Shown: positions 53,086 through 62,340 of the stretch, piece after piece | Numbering within the stretch: position 1 is the first letter of the stretch | How the letters are laid out: each line of letters begins with the position of its first letter | Assembly (NCBI GenBank): GCA_016699045.1 | Contig: CP064957.1 | Coordinates: forward strand, 1,178,001 to 1,242,000 | DNA from: a bacterium | GTDB lineage: Bacteria; Babelota; Babeliae; Babelales; RVW-14 | Length of the DNA: 64,000 nt | Direction of reading: 5' to 3' | Notes under the pieces: generated by a model | Database searches by the model: none | Seen by the model: the letters and a program-made list of their open reading frames with translations, nothing else | Told to the model about the DNA's origin: nothing | Position numbers and translations under genes: made by a program

Positions 53086-54390
53086 ATGATTGATACCATG
53101 CTTAAACTCGACTATGCGCGTTTTAAAAATCGCCGAAAAAAATTACGAGAATTTATTAAAAAACAGTATCCAGAGCTTGATAAGGGTGTTTTTGTTTTAG
53201 GCGCTGGCTTTGAACAAGAGCGACATCGTTTTCGTCAAGAGAGCTCGTTTTTTTATTTGACCGGGCTTCATGAGCCGGCGGCGGTTTTGTGTATGTATCT
53301 TGATGGCCGTGAAGTTTTGTATCTTCCAAATTTTGGGAATGAACGTGCAAAATGGGTGGAAGTTCATATTGATATACTAACTGATCCAGCGCTTGTTGGC
53401 GTTGACGCCATTTGTCATTTGAGTGAGCCTGTGCGTGGTTACTCGTATTCACCTTTTTTTGATGCTGCTTCTTATCAGCACTTGTTAAAAGATTTGGAAC
53501 CGTATATTGCTAGTGACGCGCCATTGTTGACGCTACTTGATACTAATGCGCCGTATTTTGAACAAATTAAGCTTGTTGAAAAATGGTTAGAACATTTACC
53601 GCATAGTAAAAACCATGTCAAAGATGTTGCGCCGTTGCTCCATCATTTGCGTCGGATTAAAGATGAGCATGAATTGAGTGAGCTTGTAAAAGCTGTGGCC
53701 ATTACCGAAAAGGCTCAATATAAGGCTCTGGAAGCTATTAAGCCGGGTGTTTATGAATATCAAATACGAGCAATTATTGAACATACCTTCATTGAACAAG
53801 GAGCTACGCGACCATCGTTTCCAAGTATTGTGGCCAGCGGCAAAAATTCAACCGTGTTGCATTATACTGCTAGTGGCAGGCAGCTTGAAAAAAATGATTT
53901 GGTCGTTGTTGATATTGGTGCTGAGTATGGTTGTTATGCGGCTGATTTAACGCGAACCTATCCAGTTGGAGGAGTGTTTTCTCCGCGACAGCGTGAAATT
54001 TATGAAGCGGTACTGGCAACACAAGAATATGTTGCCGCGTGTGCAAAACCTGGGATGTTTTTGCGAAATAGCCAGCAAAAAGAACAATCGCTCCATTATT
54101 TAGCGGTAGAGTTTTTACGAAAGCGTGGTTTTGCTCAGTATTTTCCGCATGGGCTTGGCCACTATTTAGGACTTGATGTTCACGACGTTGGCGACTATAC
54201 CCGTCCGCTTGAAGTAGGCGATGTTTTTACCATTGAGCCGGGCATTTATATCCCAGCAGAATCGTTGGGCGTGCGCATTGAGGATGATTATGTTATGCGT
54301 GCTCATGGCGTGGAATGTTTAAGTGCTGCCCTCCCCAAAAAAATTGATGAGATTGAAGCGTTAATGGTCAAACAAACAAGAAAAATTTAG
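53086..54390 (+). CDS. pepP: Xaa-Pro aminopeptidase (M24B)
   Basis: A 434-residue metallopeptidase. The metal ligands of the M24 pita-bread fold are visible: Asp in VVDIGAEYG and ADLTRTYPVGG, His in GLGHYLGLDVHDVGDY, Glu in FTIEPGIYIP and RIEDDYV. It removes N-terminal residues before proline. Two starts are possible (53086 after GGAAAGAGG, or 53098); I choose 53086. Confidence 0.92.
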   Translation: MIDTMLKLDYARFKNRRKKLREFIKKQYPELDKGVFVLGAGFEQERHRFRQESSFFYLTGLHEPAAVLCMYLDGREVLYLPNFGNERAKWVEVHIDILTDPALVGVDAICHLSEPVRGYSYSPFFDAASYQHLLKDLEPYIASDAPLLTLLDTNAPYFEQIKLVEKWLEHLPHSKNHVKDVAPLLHHLRRIKDEHELSELVKAVAITEKAQYKALEAIKPGVYEYQIRAIIEHTFIEQGATRPSFPSIVASGKNSTVLHYTASGRQLEKNDLVVVDIGAEYGCYAADLTRTYPVGGVFSPRQREIYEAVLATQEYVAACAKPGMFLRNSQQKEQSLHYLAVEFLRKRGFAQYFPHGLGHYLGLDVHDVGDYTRPLEVGDVFTIEPGIYIPAESLGVRIEDDYVMRAHGVECLSAALPKKIDEIEALMVKQTRKI

Positions 54391-54416
54391 AAATTTTCTT
54401 GTTTGGAAATAAAATT

Positions 54417-54445
54417 TTGGCATAAATATTTGTTTAGGGTAGACT
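54417..54445 (+). promoter_or_regulatory. Probable promoter of pyrG
   Basis: TTGGCA (54417-54422), 17 bases, TAGACT (54440-54445). The pyrG start is 70 bases further on. Confidence 0.5.
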
Positions 54446-54482
54446 TTAAACAATTTGTGTTAATTTAGAAGAAGAAGATTTA

Positions 54483-54533
54483 ATGGCGTTTTTTAACGAT
54501 GAAGCCGGGGTAGCGTGGATCTTAAAAACTTAA
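54483..54533 (+). CDS. Possible leader micro-ORF overlapping the pyrG start
   Basis: A 16-codon ORF (MAFFNDEAGVAWILKT) with a purine-rich sequence upstream, ending 19 bases inside pyrG in a different frame. It could couple pyrG translation. No further support. Confidence 0.3.
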   Translation: MAFFNDEAGVAWILKT

Positions 54534-56173
54534 CGTATGAAGTGCGTAAAAAAGGGACGAAGTTTATTGTAGTTACCGGTGGTGTTTGTTCTTCAATTGG
54601 CAAGGGTGTGTTGGTTTCATCATTGGGTGTTTTGCTTAAGAATGCAGGCTATTCTGTTTCGGTAATTAAGTGGGATCCCTACTTAAATGTTGATCCCGGT
54701 ACTATGTCACCACTTGAGCATGGCGAGGTTTTTGTTACGCATGATGGGGCTGAAACAGATCTTGATTTGGGCCATTATGAGCGTACTTTGGGTATAAGTT
54801 TATCGCGTGATTCGTCAGTTTCTTCTGGCCAAATCTTTAAAAGTATTTTAGATGGTGAGCGTGAAGGTAAATTTCTTGGTAAATGTATTCAACTGGTGCC
54901 GCATGTTGTTGATGCGATTAAATCGCGGCTTTTTGCATTTGCTTTAAATCACGATGTTGATTTTGTTTTGCTTGAAATTGGTGGGACGGTTGGCGATATT
55001 GAAGGTAAAGTTTTTCTTGAAGCGATTCGTCAAATTCGGAGTGATCTGCAACCAGCACATATATTTCATGGTCATTTAAGTTATGTTCCACGTTTAGAAT
55101 GGACTGGTGAAGTTAAAACGAAGCCAACCCAGCATAGCGTTAACGCGTTAAAAGAAGAGGGCCTGGTGCCTGATTGTATCTTTTTACGTGCTGCTTTTGC
55201 CATTGGGCAGCAGCAGCGTCGTAAGCTTGCAACGATGTGTGGCGTAGCTGAAGATTTGATTTTTGAAGTTTTAACTTATAAGCCTGTTTATCCGTTGTTT
55301 ATTGATTTGCAAAAACAAGGGGTGAGTAAGCGTATTCAGGAGTATTTTGGTATTTTGGCGGCAAAGTCATCAAATTTATCACAGTGGCAAGAGCTTATTG
55401 ATCGTATCAATGCTTGCAAAAAGGTTGTTAAAGTTGCTTTGGTAGCAAAATATGTTGGCAGTAATGATCCATACATCAGTGTCATTGAAGCGATTAAGTC
55501 TGCCGGCTATGCGCATGATGTTGCGATTGATATAGTAGTCATAGACGCTGAAAAGCTTGAAGGGGCTCGCAATTCCGAAAATTGGGATTTATTAAAGTCT
55601 GTTGATGGAATTATTATTCCGGGTGGTTTTGATAAGCGTGGCGGAGAGGGCAAAATGGCGGCCGTACGTTGGGCGCGTGAACAGAATGTGCCATATTTAG
55701 GTTTGTGCCTGGGTATGCAGGTTATGCTCATAGAATTTGGTCGGTCTCTCGTTCAGCTTGAGCAAGCAAATACGACGGAATTTGATAAAAATACTCCTCA
55801 TCCGGTGATTTCTTTACTTGAAGAGCAGGCAAAGGTAGTGACAAAAGGGGCATCAATGCGGCTTGGAGAATATGCTTGTAAATTAGTACCCGGCACCAAA
55901 TCGGCCCAGGCTTATGGGCAAGATGTGGTTTCAGAACGGCATAGGCATCGGTATGAATTTAACAATAAATACAAGGCTGCCTATGAGGCACAGGGGGTTG
56001 TTTTTGCTGGACTTAACCCTGAATCAGGACTTGTTGAAATTGCCGAATTACAAGGACATCCGTTCATGGTTGGGGTGCAATTTCATCCTGAGTTTTTGTC
56101 AAGTCCGCTTAAGCCGCATGCATTGTTTAAGGCTTTTGTTGGCGCCGTTCTTGAACAAATAAATAAGAAGTAA
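54515..56173 (+). CDS. pyrG: CTP synthase
   Basis: A 552-residue enzyme with the N-terminal synthase block VVTGGVCSSIGKGV and KWDPYLNVDPGTM, the tail GATase with Cys nucleophile in YLGLCLGMQVML and His-Glu in GVQFHPEFLS. It makes CTP from UTP, ATP and glutamine. It starts with GTG at 54515; the ~16-residue extension ahead of the usual start is normal for distant lineages. A micro-ORF overlaps its start. Confidence 0.94.
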   Translation: MDLKNLTYEVRKKGTKFIVVTGGVCSSIGKGVLVSSLGVLLKNAGYSVSVIKWDPYLNVDPGTMSPLEHGEVFVTHDGAETDLDLGHYERTLGISLSRDSSVSSGQIFKSILDGEREGKFLGKCIQLVPHVVDAIKSRLFAFALNHDVDFVLLEIGGTVGDIEGKVFLEAIRQIRSDLQPAHIFHGHLSYVPRLEWTGEVKTKPTQHSVNALKEEGLVPDCIFLRAAFAIGQQQRRKLATMCGVAEDLIFEVLTYKPVYPLFIDLQKQGVSKRIQEYFGILAAKSSNLSQWQELIDRINACKKVVKVALVAKYVGSNDPYISVIEAIKSAGYAHDVAIDIVVIDAEKLEGARNSENWDLLKSVDGIIIPGGFDKRGGEGKMAAVRWAREQNVPYLGLCLGMQVMLIEFGRSLVQLEQANTTEFDKNTPHPVISLLEEQAKVVTKGASMRLGEYACKLVPGTKSAQAYGQDVVSERHRHRYEFNNKYKAAYEAQGVVFAGLNPESGLVEIAELQGHPFMVGVQFHPEFLSSPLKPHALFKAFVGAVLEQINKK

Positions 56174-56185
56174 GTATTAATCTAT

Positions 56186-56214
56186 TTGACCGCTGCGTTT
56201 TTTTGTTCTAAAAT
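56186..56214 (+). promoter_or_regulatory. Strong promoter of rplM
   Basis: TTGACC (56186-56191), exactly 17 bases, TAAAAT (56209-56214), just upstream of the direct repeats and the rplM start. Confidence 0.6.
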
Positions 56215-56251
56215 TGGTAGTAAATCATCCAAAATTGTTAGTAAATCATTG
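56210..56251 (+). repeat. 21-base tandem direct repeat upstream of rplM
   Basis: Two 21-base units (56210-56230 and 56231-56251) differ at three positions. They overlap the -10 region and the leader of rplM. Confidence 0.7.
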
Positions 56252-56293
56252 ATTTTTTAGATAAAATAGCTTTTTCTTAAGGGCCAAGTCACC

Positions 56294-56713
56294 ATGAATA
56301 TGAATAAAACGTTTATGTTAAGAAAAGAAGATCGTAAGCCAGAATGGCATGTGATTGATGCTTCAGGGCTTGTTTTGGGACGTCTTGCGACGCGCGTTGC
56401 TGATGTTTTGCGCGGCAAAAATCGCCCAGAATTTACGCCGCATGAAGATGCTGGTGACTATGTTGTTATCATCAACTGTGAAAAGATTATGTTGACTGGT
56501 GATAAAGTAAACCAAAAGATTTATACCGCATTTTCTGGTTTTAGAGGCGGTCTTAAGAAATTGACAGCGCGTCAAGTTTTTGATAGAGATCCAGCCATGA
56601 TTATTGAAAAGGCTGTTAAGGGTATGTTGCCAAAAAATAAATTGAGCGACAGAATCATTAAAAAATTGAAAGTCTATAAAGGCTCTGAGCATCCTCATCA
56701 AGCTCAAATTTAA
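56294..56713 (+). CDS. rplM: 50S ribosomal protein L13
   Basis: A 139-residue protein with the L13 pattern (WHVIDASGLVLGRLATRVA, DYVVIINCEKIMLTGDK, AVKGMLPKNKLSDRI). The start follows AAGGG. In most bacteria rpsI (S9) follows in the same operon; here a terminator and lpxC follow instead, so S9 must be elsewhere. Confidence 0.94.
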   Translation: MNMNKTFMLRKEDRKPEWHVIDASGLVLGRLATRVADVLRGKNRPEFTPHEDAGDYVVIINCEKIMLTGDKVNQKIYTAFSGFRGGLKKLTARQVFDRDPAMIIEKAVKGMLPKNKLSDRIIKKLKVYKGSEHPHQAQI

Positions 56714-56740
56714 TCGAGACTTTCTAGAGTTTAGTAAATA

Positions 56741-56770
56741 AAAAAAGCAGCTGCAAGGCTGCTTTTTTTT
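56741..56770 (+). terminator. Terminator after rplM
   Basis: GCAGC (56747-56751) pairs with GCTGC (56758-56762), extended by A/T pairs, and is followed by eight T. Confidence 0.7.
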
Positions 56771-56811
56771 ATGAATATGCGTAATTCTATTAGTAACTTT
56801 TTGGCAGGGCA

Positions 56812-57669
56812 ATGAATACAGTACAGCAGACATTAAAACAAGAACTTGTTTTTTCAGGCATTGGGGTACATTCGGGCCTCTTTTCATCGGTTAAGTTAAT
56901 TCCTGCACCAGCTGATACGGGCATTGTTTTTCGACATGAACAATTTCCAGATGATTCCTTTTGTGTTGGTAAGGTTGTGCCTGAAATTGCGTTACATGCT
57001 ACTGTTATTAAGCATGGTAAGTGGATGATTAGTACCATCGAACACTTAATGGCGGCTTTAATGATGATGAGCGTTGATAATGTTATTGTTGTTGTTGACG
57101 GGGTCGAAATTCCTATTCTTGACGGCAGTGCGTTTCCGTTTGTTCAAGGGATTATGCATAGTGGCTTACAGCCTCAGAATCAGTTAAAAAAATTTCTGAC
57201 GCCAACGCGTGTTTTAACATTTGAGCTTGAAGATCGCTTTTTGCAAATTTCACCTGCTGTTTCAGGTTCTGATCCCATGCTTTTTATTGATTATACCGCT
57301 GAGTTTGATAATCATACCAAAAATGTAGCGCAGCTGAGTGGGGTAGTTACACAAGATTTTTTTGAGCGTGAAGTAGCACCTGCTCGAACTTTTGGTTATG
57401 TTGGGCAGTTGCCATTTTTAAGAAAACATGGTTTGGCTCAGGGAACATCGCTGGGGAATACTGTTGTTGCTGGGGACGAGGGGTATATAAATGATGTGCG
57501 GTATCATGATGAATTTGTTCGCCATAAATTTTTAGATTTGATTGGTGATTTGAGTTTGTTGGGGCGATCGCTTATTGGTTCTATTTCTGCCAGAAAGACG
57601 GGGCATAGTTTTAATCGGTTGGTGATTCAACATTACTGTCAGCATCCAACTGAGTGGCTTGTGATTTAA
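56812..57669 (+). CDS. lpxC: UDP-3-O-acyl-N-acetylglucosamine deacetylase LpxC
   Basis: A 285-residue zinc enzyme. Ligands fall at His78 (STIEHLMAAL), His238 and Asp242 (RHKFLDLIGDLSLLG), with His265 in KTGHSFN as the catalytic base; positions match E. coli LpxC closely. It commits UDP-GlcNAc to lipid A. Together with lptD this shows an LPS-bearing outer membrane. Start follows AGGG. Confidence 0.95.
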   Translation: MNTVQQTLKQELVFSGIGVHSGLFSSVKLIPAPADTGIVFRHEQFPDDSFCVGKVVPEIALHATVIKHGKWMISTIEHLMAALMMMSVDNVIVVVDGVEIPILDGSAFPFVQGIMHSGLQPQNQLKKFLTPTRVLTFELEDRFLQISPAVSGSDPMLFIDYTAEFDNHTKNVAQLSGVVTQDFFEREVAPARTFGYVGQLPFLRKHGLAQGTSLGNTVVAGDEGYINDVRYHDEFVRHKFLDLIGDLSLLGRSLIGSISARKTGHSFNRLVIQHYCQHPTEWLVI

Positions 57670-57691
57670 AAATTAAACTAAATTTTATGCT

Positions 57692-57724
57692 AAAAAAAGG
57701 CGCCGTTTAAACGGCGCCTTTTTT
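57692..57724. terminator. Bidirectional terminator
   Basis: A perfect palindrome, AAAGGCGCCGTTT joined to its complement, flanked by A and T tracts. It ends both lpxC and the convergent rseP. Confidence 0.85.
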
Positions 57725-57743
57725 GTTTGTGAAAAAGTTATGA

Positions 57744-58895
57744 TTAGCTAAAGAATGTTATTATTTTGTGGTATAGACTGGCGATGGTGGCACCAAAAAC
57801 GGAAACAATGTCTTTGTAGGTTAAGTAGGCAAAAAGTACTGCAAACATACCGAATGAAAGAATGTTAACGCCGATGCGTAACCACTCAGGGGCGGGACGT
57901 CTGATGATGGCTTCTACGGTTACAAAAAAAAGTTGACCGCCGTCGGTAACACCGAGCGGCAAAAGATTAATTAGGGCCAAGTTTATGCTGATGAGTGCGA
58001 GAAAAACTAAGAGTGGCAAAATGCCATATTGAGCTTGGTTAAACATTTGAGCCATGATTTGAATGGGGCCACCAGCGCCTTCAAGGCTGCGTTGGGCAAA
58101 AAGCATTTTAAAGCCGCAAGCGGTGTTGTAGATCCAAAGATTGGTTTGTTTGATGCCTTTTTGTATTGCTTCAAGAATTGGCAATTGTGGAATAGGAAGA
58201 TCAAAATAGGCACCAATGGCACCATAACTTTTGCCTTCAATTATCTTTTCATCAATTTTAACGGATACTTTGTGGGCTTTTTTTTCGTTGATTGAGAGGA
58301 CTTTAAGTGTGATTGTTTGATTTGGGTTTTGTTGAATAATTTCGATTAATTTTGGATAACTTTCTACTGGTGACAGGTCGATGGCATCAACTTTGAGTAA
58401 TTTGTCACCAGCTTTTAATCCGGCAATTTCTGCAGCGGAAGATTTTTTGATGTTAGAAATCATGATGTTTTGGTTTGATGAGCCAATCGTGAACACAAGG
58501 CAGGCAACTAAGTAGGCAAAGGTCAAATTGAAGATAATGCCACCAGAAAGAACCAAGAATTTCTGCCAGTAAGGTTTGTTGTCAAAAGATGTGTTGCTTC
58601 TATCTTTGGCGAATTGTTGTTCGCCTTGACCTGGTTCTGCAAGGCCAGCGATTTCTACGTAGCCACCAAGAGGGAAGGAGGCTATTTTGAAGGTTGTTTG
58701 GCCTATTTTTTTTTCTAGTCCCCATAGGGTTGGGCCAAAGCCAACAGAAAAAGTTGGGGTATGGATGCCAAATATTTTACAAAATAAAAAATGGCCAAGT
58801 TCGTGAACAATGATGAGAAGACTGAAGCCAATAACGGCGCCAGCCAAAGGAAGAATTTTGGATTGGATTAGGCTTAGTAACGTACATAATGCCAT
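57744..58895 (-). CDS. rseP: Intramembrane zinc metalloprotease RseP (site-2 protease)
   Basis: A 383-residue membrane protein with the HELGH zinc motif at residues 31-35 in the first helix, a central PDZ domain (~140-230, with AGLKAGDKLLKVDA) and the C-terminal LLPLGVTDGGQLFF motif that supplies the third ligand (usual form NLLPxxxLDGG). It cleaves anti-sigma factors or leftover signal peptides. Start follows TTTGAGGAAAAACG. The usual neighbours dxr and bamA are not here. Confidence 0.92.
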   Translation of the reverse strand: MALCTLLSLIQSKILPLAGAVIGFSLLIIVHELGHFLFCKIFGIHTPTFSVGFGPTLWGLEKKIGQTTFKIASFPLGGYVEIAGLAEPGQGEQQFAKDRSNTSFDNKPYWQKFLVLSGGIIFNLTFAYLVACLVFTIGSSNQNIMISNIKKSSAAEIAGLKAGDKLLKVDAIDLSPVESYPKLIEIIQQNPNQTITLKVLSINEKKAHKVSVKIDEKIIEGKSYGAIGAYFDLPIPQLPILEAIQKGIKQTNLWIYNTACGFKMLFAQRSLEGAGGPIQIMAQMFNQAQYGILPLLVFLALISINLALINLLPLGVTDGGQLFFVTVEAIIRRPAPEWLRIGVNILSFGMFAVLFAYLTYKDIVSVFGATIASLYHKIITFFS

Positions 58896-58940
58896 CGTTT
58901 TTCCTCAAATTAGATAGTTTTTTAGTTAAATATGACAGTT

Positions 58941-58969
58941 TTGACCATTATTGCATATTTTTCTAAAAA
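58941..58969 (+). promoter_or_regulatory. Possible distal promoter of the str operon
   Basis: TTGACC (58941-58946), 17 bases, TAAAAA (58964-58969). It would give a ~390-base leader to rpsL. Confidence 0.4.
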
Positions 58970-59246
58970 AACTATTTTTTGATTTATTATTTCATATTGT
59001 ATTTTTGGAAAAGAAAAAATATTTAACAAAGGTCTGTGACAAAGAGGCAAAGATGTCGGCAAGCTCGGGCAAAACGGGGTTAATGGGGTGTGTTGATATA
59101 TTTTTACTTGAAAAAAGTATAAAAAAATATAAAATTAAGTGGATTTATTGTATTACTCTGTGCTTTTCTTTTTGGCTATCTCGTGGTATTATCGATAGCT
59201 TGGTAACCCCTTGAAGTAGCGCACTGGCCACAAAATAGTGAGCTAG

Positions 59247-59274
59247 TTGTTTCAAGAAAGGCGCCATGTACAAT
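59247..59274 (+). promoter_or_regulatory. Possible proximal promoter of the str operon
   Basis: TTGTTT (59247-59252), 16 bases, TACAAT (59269-59274), ~90 bases before rpsL. Confidence 0.35.
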
Positions 59275-59366
59275 GTATGCGTAGTTTTAGTGATAATGTG
59301 CTTGCCTCGCGTGAGTTGGGTGCATTTGTTTTTGGGTAGTTGTTAATCAGATGGGATTGTAAGATT

Positions 59367-59753
59367 ATGCCTACGATAAACCAGCTTGTTCGATCTAAGC
59401 GAAAAAATGTGAAAGAAAAGACGAAGTCGCCAGCGTTAAACGCTTGTCCTCAGCGACGTGGTGTTTGTGTTCGTGTGTACACGCAAACGCCTAAAAAACC
59501 TAACTCTGCATTGAGAAAAGTTGCTCGTGTTAAGTTAACGACTGGAAAAGAAATAACTGCTTATATTCCAGGTGAAGGTCACAACTTGCAAGAGCACTCT
59601 GTTGTTCTGGTTCGCGGGGGAAGAGTAAAAGACTTGCCTGGTGTTCGTTATCACATCGTCAGAGGAACGCTTGATGCGGCAGGTGTAGATGGACGTAAGC
59701 AAAGTCGTTCACTTTATGGTGCTAAACGTAAGAAGGGTGCTGCTAATGCCTAG
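59367..59753 (+). CDS. rpsL: 30S ribosomal protein S12
   Basis: A 128-residue protein with the S12 signature TPKKPNSALRKVARV and the PTINQLVR start. The start is at 59367 (an upstream in-frame ATG at 59340 is not family-like). It monitors decoding at the A site. The weak ribosome site may be offset by the long leader. It overlaps rpsG by 8 bases. Confidence 0.95.
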   Translation: MPTINQLVRSKRKNVKEKTKSPALNACPQRRGVCVRVYTQTPKKPNSALRKVARVKLTTGKEITAYIPGEGHNLQEHSVVLVRGGRVKDLPGVRYHIVRGTLDAAGVDGRKQSRSLYGAKRKKGAANA

Positions 59754-60228
59754 ACGTAAAACAAAAGTTTTAAAGAGAGAAATTGGTGTTGACCCACGTT
59801 TTCAATCTCAATTAGTTCAAAAATTTATTAACGTTGTTATGCAATGTGGTAAAAAGAATATTGCTCGCGCCATTGTTTATGAAGCATTCGATGTTATGGT
59901 AGCAAAATTGAGCGGTGATCAAAGCAAAGTTTTTGCTTTGTTTGAAAAAGCAATCGGTCAAGTTAAGCCTTTCGTTGAAGTTAAGTCTCGTCGTGTTGGT
60001 GGCGGTGTTTACCAAATACCTGTTGAAGTTCGCGTAAATCGTGCGACAACTTTAGCGTTCCGTTGGATAATTGATGCTGCTTCAAAGCGCTCAGATAAAA
60101 CAATGGGCAAGCGTCTTGCGCATGAATTGCTTGATGCTATCGATGGCCATGGTAATGCGGTGAAGAAGAGAACTGACGTACATAGAATGGCTGAAGCAAA
60201 TAGAGCATTCTCGCATTATGCTTGGTAA
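59746..60228 (+). CDS. rpsG: 30S ribosomal protein S7
   Basis: A 160-residue protein (PRRKTKVLKREIGVDPRF, VEVKSRRVGGGVYQIPVEVR). I take ATG 59746 inside the rpsL end; an earlier in-frame start at 59689 would be inside rpsL. S7 starts 30S head assembly and binds the operon mRNA in many bacteria. Confidence 0.95.
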   Translation: MPRRKTKVLKREIGVDPRFQSQLVQKFINVVMQCGKKNIARAIVYEAFDVMVAKLSGDQSKVFALFEKAIGQVKPFVEVKSRRVGGGVYQIPVEVRVNRATTLAFRWIIDAASKRSDKTMGKRLAHELLDAIDGHGNAVKKRTDVHRMAEANRAFSHYAW

Positions 60229-60244
60229 ATTTTAGGGATATGCG

Positions 60245-62317
60245 ATGAGCAAAAATTTAGATAAATTTAGAAATATAGGCATCATGGCTCATATTGACGC
60301 TGGTAAGACCACCGTTACTGAGCGCATTTTGTTCTTCACCGGTGTTTCTCATAAAATTGGTGAGGTTCATGAAGGTGCAGCAGTTATGGACTGGATGGAA
60401 CAAGAGCGTGAGCGCGGGATTACTATTACGTCTGCTGCGACGACATGTTTTTGGCAAGATCATCAAATTAACATTATTGATACACCTGGTCACGTAGATT
60501 TTACCATTGAAGTAGAGCGTTCGTTACGAGTGCTTGATGGTGCCGTAGGTGTTTTTTGTGGCGTTGGTGGTGTTCAACCTCAATCTGAAACGGTATGGCG
60601 ACAAGCTGATCGTTACAAAGTGCCTCGTATTGCTTTTGTTAATAAGCTTGATAGAACAGGTGCTGATTATTTTGCAGTTGTTCAAGAAATTGATGAAAGA
60701 TTGCATGGCAATCCTTTGGCGATGCAAATTCCGGTTGGGCATTCCGAAGATTTTGCCGCGGTTATTGATGTTTTGACCAAGAAAATGGCAACCTTTGATG
60801 AAAAAGGTGTTGTTACTTGGGAAGAGGTTCCTGTTGAGTATCAAGAAGAGCTTGCTAAGCGTTATGAAGCTATTGTTGAAAGAGCGTGCGATTTTGACGA
60901 TGTTTTGGCTGAAAAATATCTTGATGGTGAAGCATATACTTTAGTGGAAGTCAAAAAGGCTTTGCGTAAGGGTGTTTTGGCTCAAGAAGTAACGCCTGTT
61001 TTTTGTGGTAGTGCTTTTAAAAATAAAGGTGTTCAGCAATTGCTTGATGCAGTTGTTGATTATCTGCCATCACCACTAGACGTTCCGGCAATTGAGGGAG
61101 TAAATCCTGAAACCGAACAAGCTGAAAAGCGTTATCCAAATGAAACAGATCCATTGTGTTGTTTAGCATTTAAGATCATGGTTGATCCATTTGTTGGTTC
61201 ATTAACGTTTGCTCGTATTTATTCGGGTACGCTTGATACTGGTTCATACGTTTATAACGTTGGCAAGGGCAAGCGTGAACGTGTTAGTCGTATTATGAAA
61301 ATGCATGCCAATAAGCGTGAAGACATGAAGACAGCTTCTGCTGGCGACATCGTTGCTATTATTGGTGTTAAAGACGTTATCACGGGTGATACGCTTACTG
61401 ATGAGAAGTTCCCTGTGTTGCTGGAAAGTATTAATTGTCCTGAGCCGGTTATTGGTGTTGCTATTGAACCAAAAGGTAAGGGCGATTATGAAAAAATGGT
61501 TATTGCTTTGCGTAAGCTTATGCAAGAAGATCCTTCCTTTAGATTTACCTACAATGAAGAGACGGGACAAACCATTATTGAAGGAATGGGTGAGCTTCAT
61601 CTTGAAATTATCGTTGATCGTTTAAAGCGTGAGCATAAAATTGAATCAAACGTTGGTAAAGCTGAAATTGCTTATAAAGAAACGATACAATCGTCAGTTG
61701 AAGTTGAAGGTAAGTTTATTCGTCAATCAGGCGGTCATGGTCAATATGGACATGTTTGGTTGCGTGTTGCGCCTCTTGAGCGCGGTACTGGTATTAAATT
61801 TACCAATGAAATCGTTGGGGGTTCTATTCCAAGAGAATTTATACCTGGTATCGAAAAAGGTATAAAAGAAGCTACTGCAACTGGTGTTTTGGCTGGGTAT
61901 CCAGTTGTTGACGTTCAAGCGACTGTTTATGATGGTTCGTATCACGACGTTGACTCATCTGAGCTTGCATTTAAAATAGCTGCTTCTATGGCATTCCGTG
62001 ATGGTATGTCCAAGGCGTCGCCAGTTATTTTAGAGCCTATTATGAAAGTTGAAGTAGTGGCGCCTGATGAAAATTTGGGTGACGTTATGGGAGACTTGAA
62101 TTCAAGGCGTGGAAGAATTTTGGGAATGGATTCAAGAAAAGGCATGCAGGTTATATCAGCAGAAGTTCCACTTGGGGAAATGTTTGGTTACGCTACAGCG
62201 GTGCGTTCGCTGACTCAGGGTAGGGCAACTTATTCAATGCAATTTGAAGTTTATCGAGAAGTCCCTAAGAGTGTTCAAGAAGAAATTGTCGGAAAAAATA
62301 ACGGTACAAAAAAATAG
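60245..62317 (+). CDS. fusA: Elongation factor G
   Basis: A 690-residue GTPase: G1 AHIDAGKTTVTERIL, G3 DTPGHVDF, G4 NKLDR, then the EF-G domains ending VSAEVPLGEMFGYATAVRSLTQ. It moves tRNAs and mRNA after peptide transfer. Start follows AGGGATATGCG; it follows rpsG by 16 bases. Confidence 0.97.
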   Translation: MSKNLDKFRNIGIMAHIDAGKTTVTERILFFTGVSHKIGEVHEGAAVMDWMEQERERGITITSAATTCFWQDHQINIIDTPGHVDFTIEVERSLRVLDGAVGVFCGVGGVQPQSETVWRQADRYKVPRIAFVNKLDRTGADYFAVVQEIDERLHGNPLAMQIPVGHSEDFAAVIDVLTKKMATFDEKGVVTWEEVPVEYQEELAKRYEAIVERACDFDDVLAEKYLDGEAYTLVEVKKALRKGVLAQEVTPVFCGSAFKNKGVQQLLDAVVDYLPSPLDVPAIEGVNPETEQAEKRYPNETDPLCCLAFKIMVDPFVGSLTFARIYSGTLDTGSYVYNVGKGKRERVSRIMKMHANKREDMKTASAGDIVAIIGVKDVITGDTLTDEKFPVLLESINCPEPVIGVAIEPKGKGDYEKMVIALRKLMQEDPSFRFTYNEETGQTIIEGMGELHLEIIVDRLKREHKIESNVGKAEIAYKETIQSSVEVEGKFIRQSGGHGQYGHVWLRVAPLERGTGIKFTNEIVGGSIPREFIPGIEKGIKEATATGVLAGYPVVDVQATVYDGSYHDVDSSELAFKIAASMAFRDGMSKASPVILEPIMKVEVVAPDENLGDVMGDLNSRRGRILGMDSRKGMQVISAEVPLGEMFGYATAVRSLTQGRATYSMQFEVYREVPKSVQEEIVGKNNGTKK

Positions 62318-62340
62318 GTCGTCCTTAGAAGGAACAGATA

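Larger units (their letters stand above)
58896..59366. other. Long leader/intergenic region upstream of the str operon
   Basis: 471 bases between rseP (minus) and rpsL (plus). Promoter-like pairs occur at 58941-58969 (TTGACC, 17 bases, TAAAAA) and 59247-59274 (TTGTTT, 16 bases, TACAAT). A small ORF at 59053-59214 (53 codons, one membrane-like segment) has a weak ribosome site and no family match; I do not call it. Confidence 0.5.

Noticed and set aside
58951..59214. 87-codon ORF upstream of rpsL
   Set aside because: The long form begins with TTG and is not protein-like; the shorter form from 59053 is left as a question.
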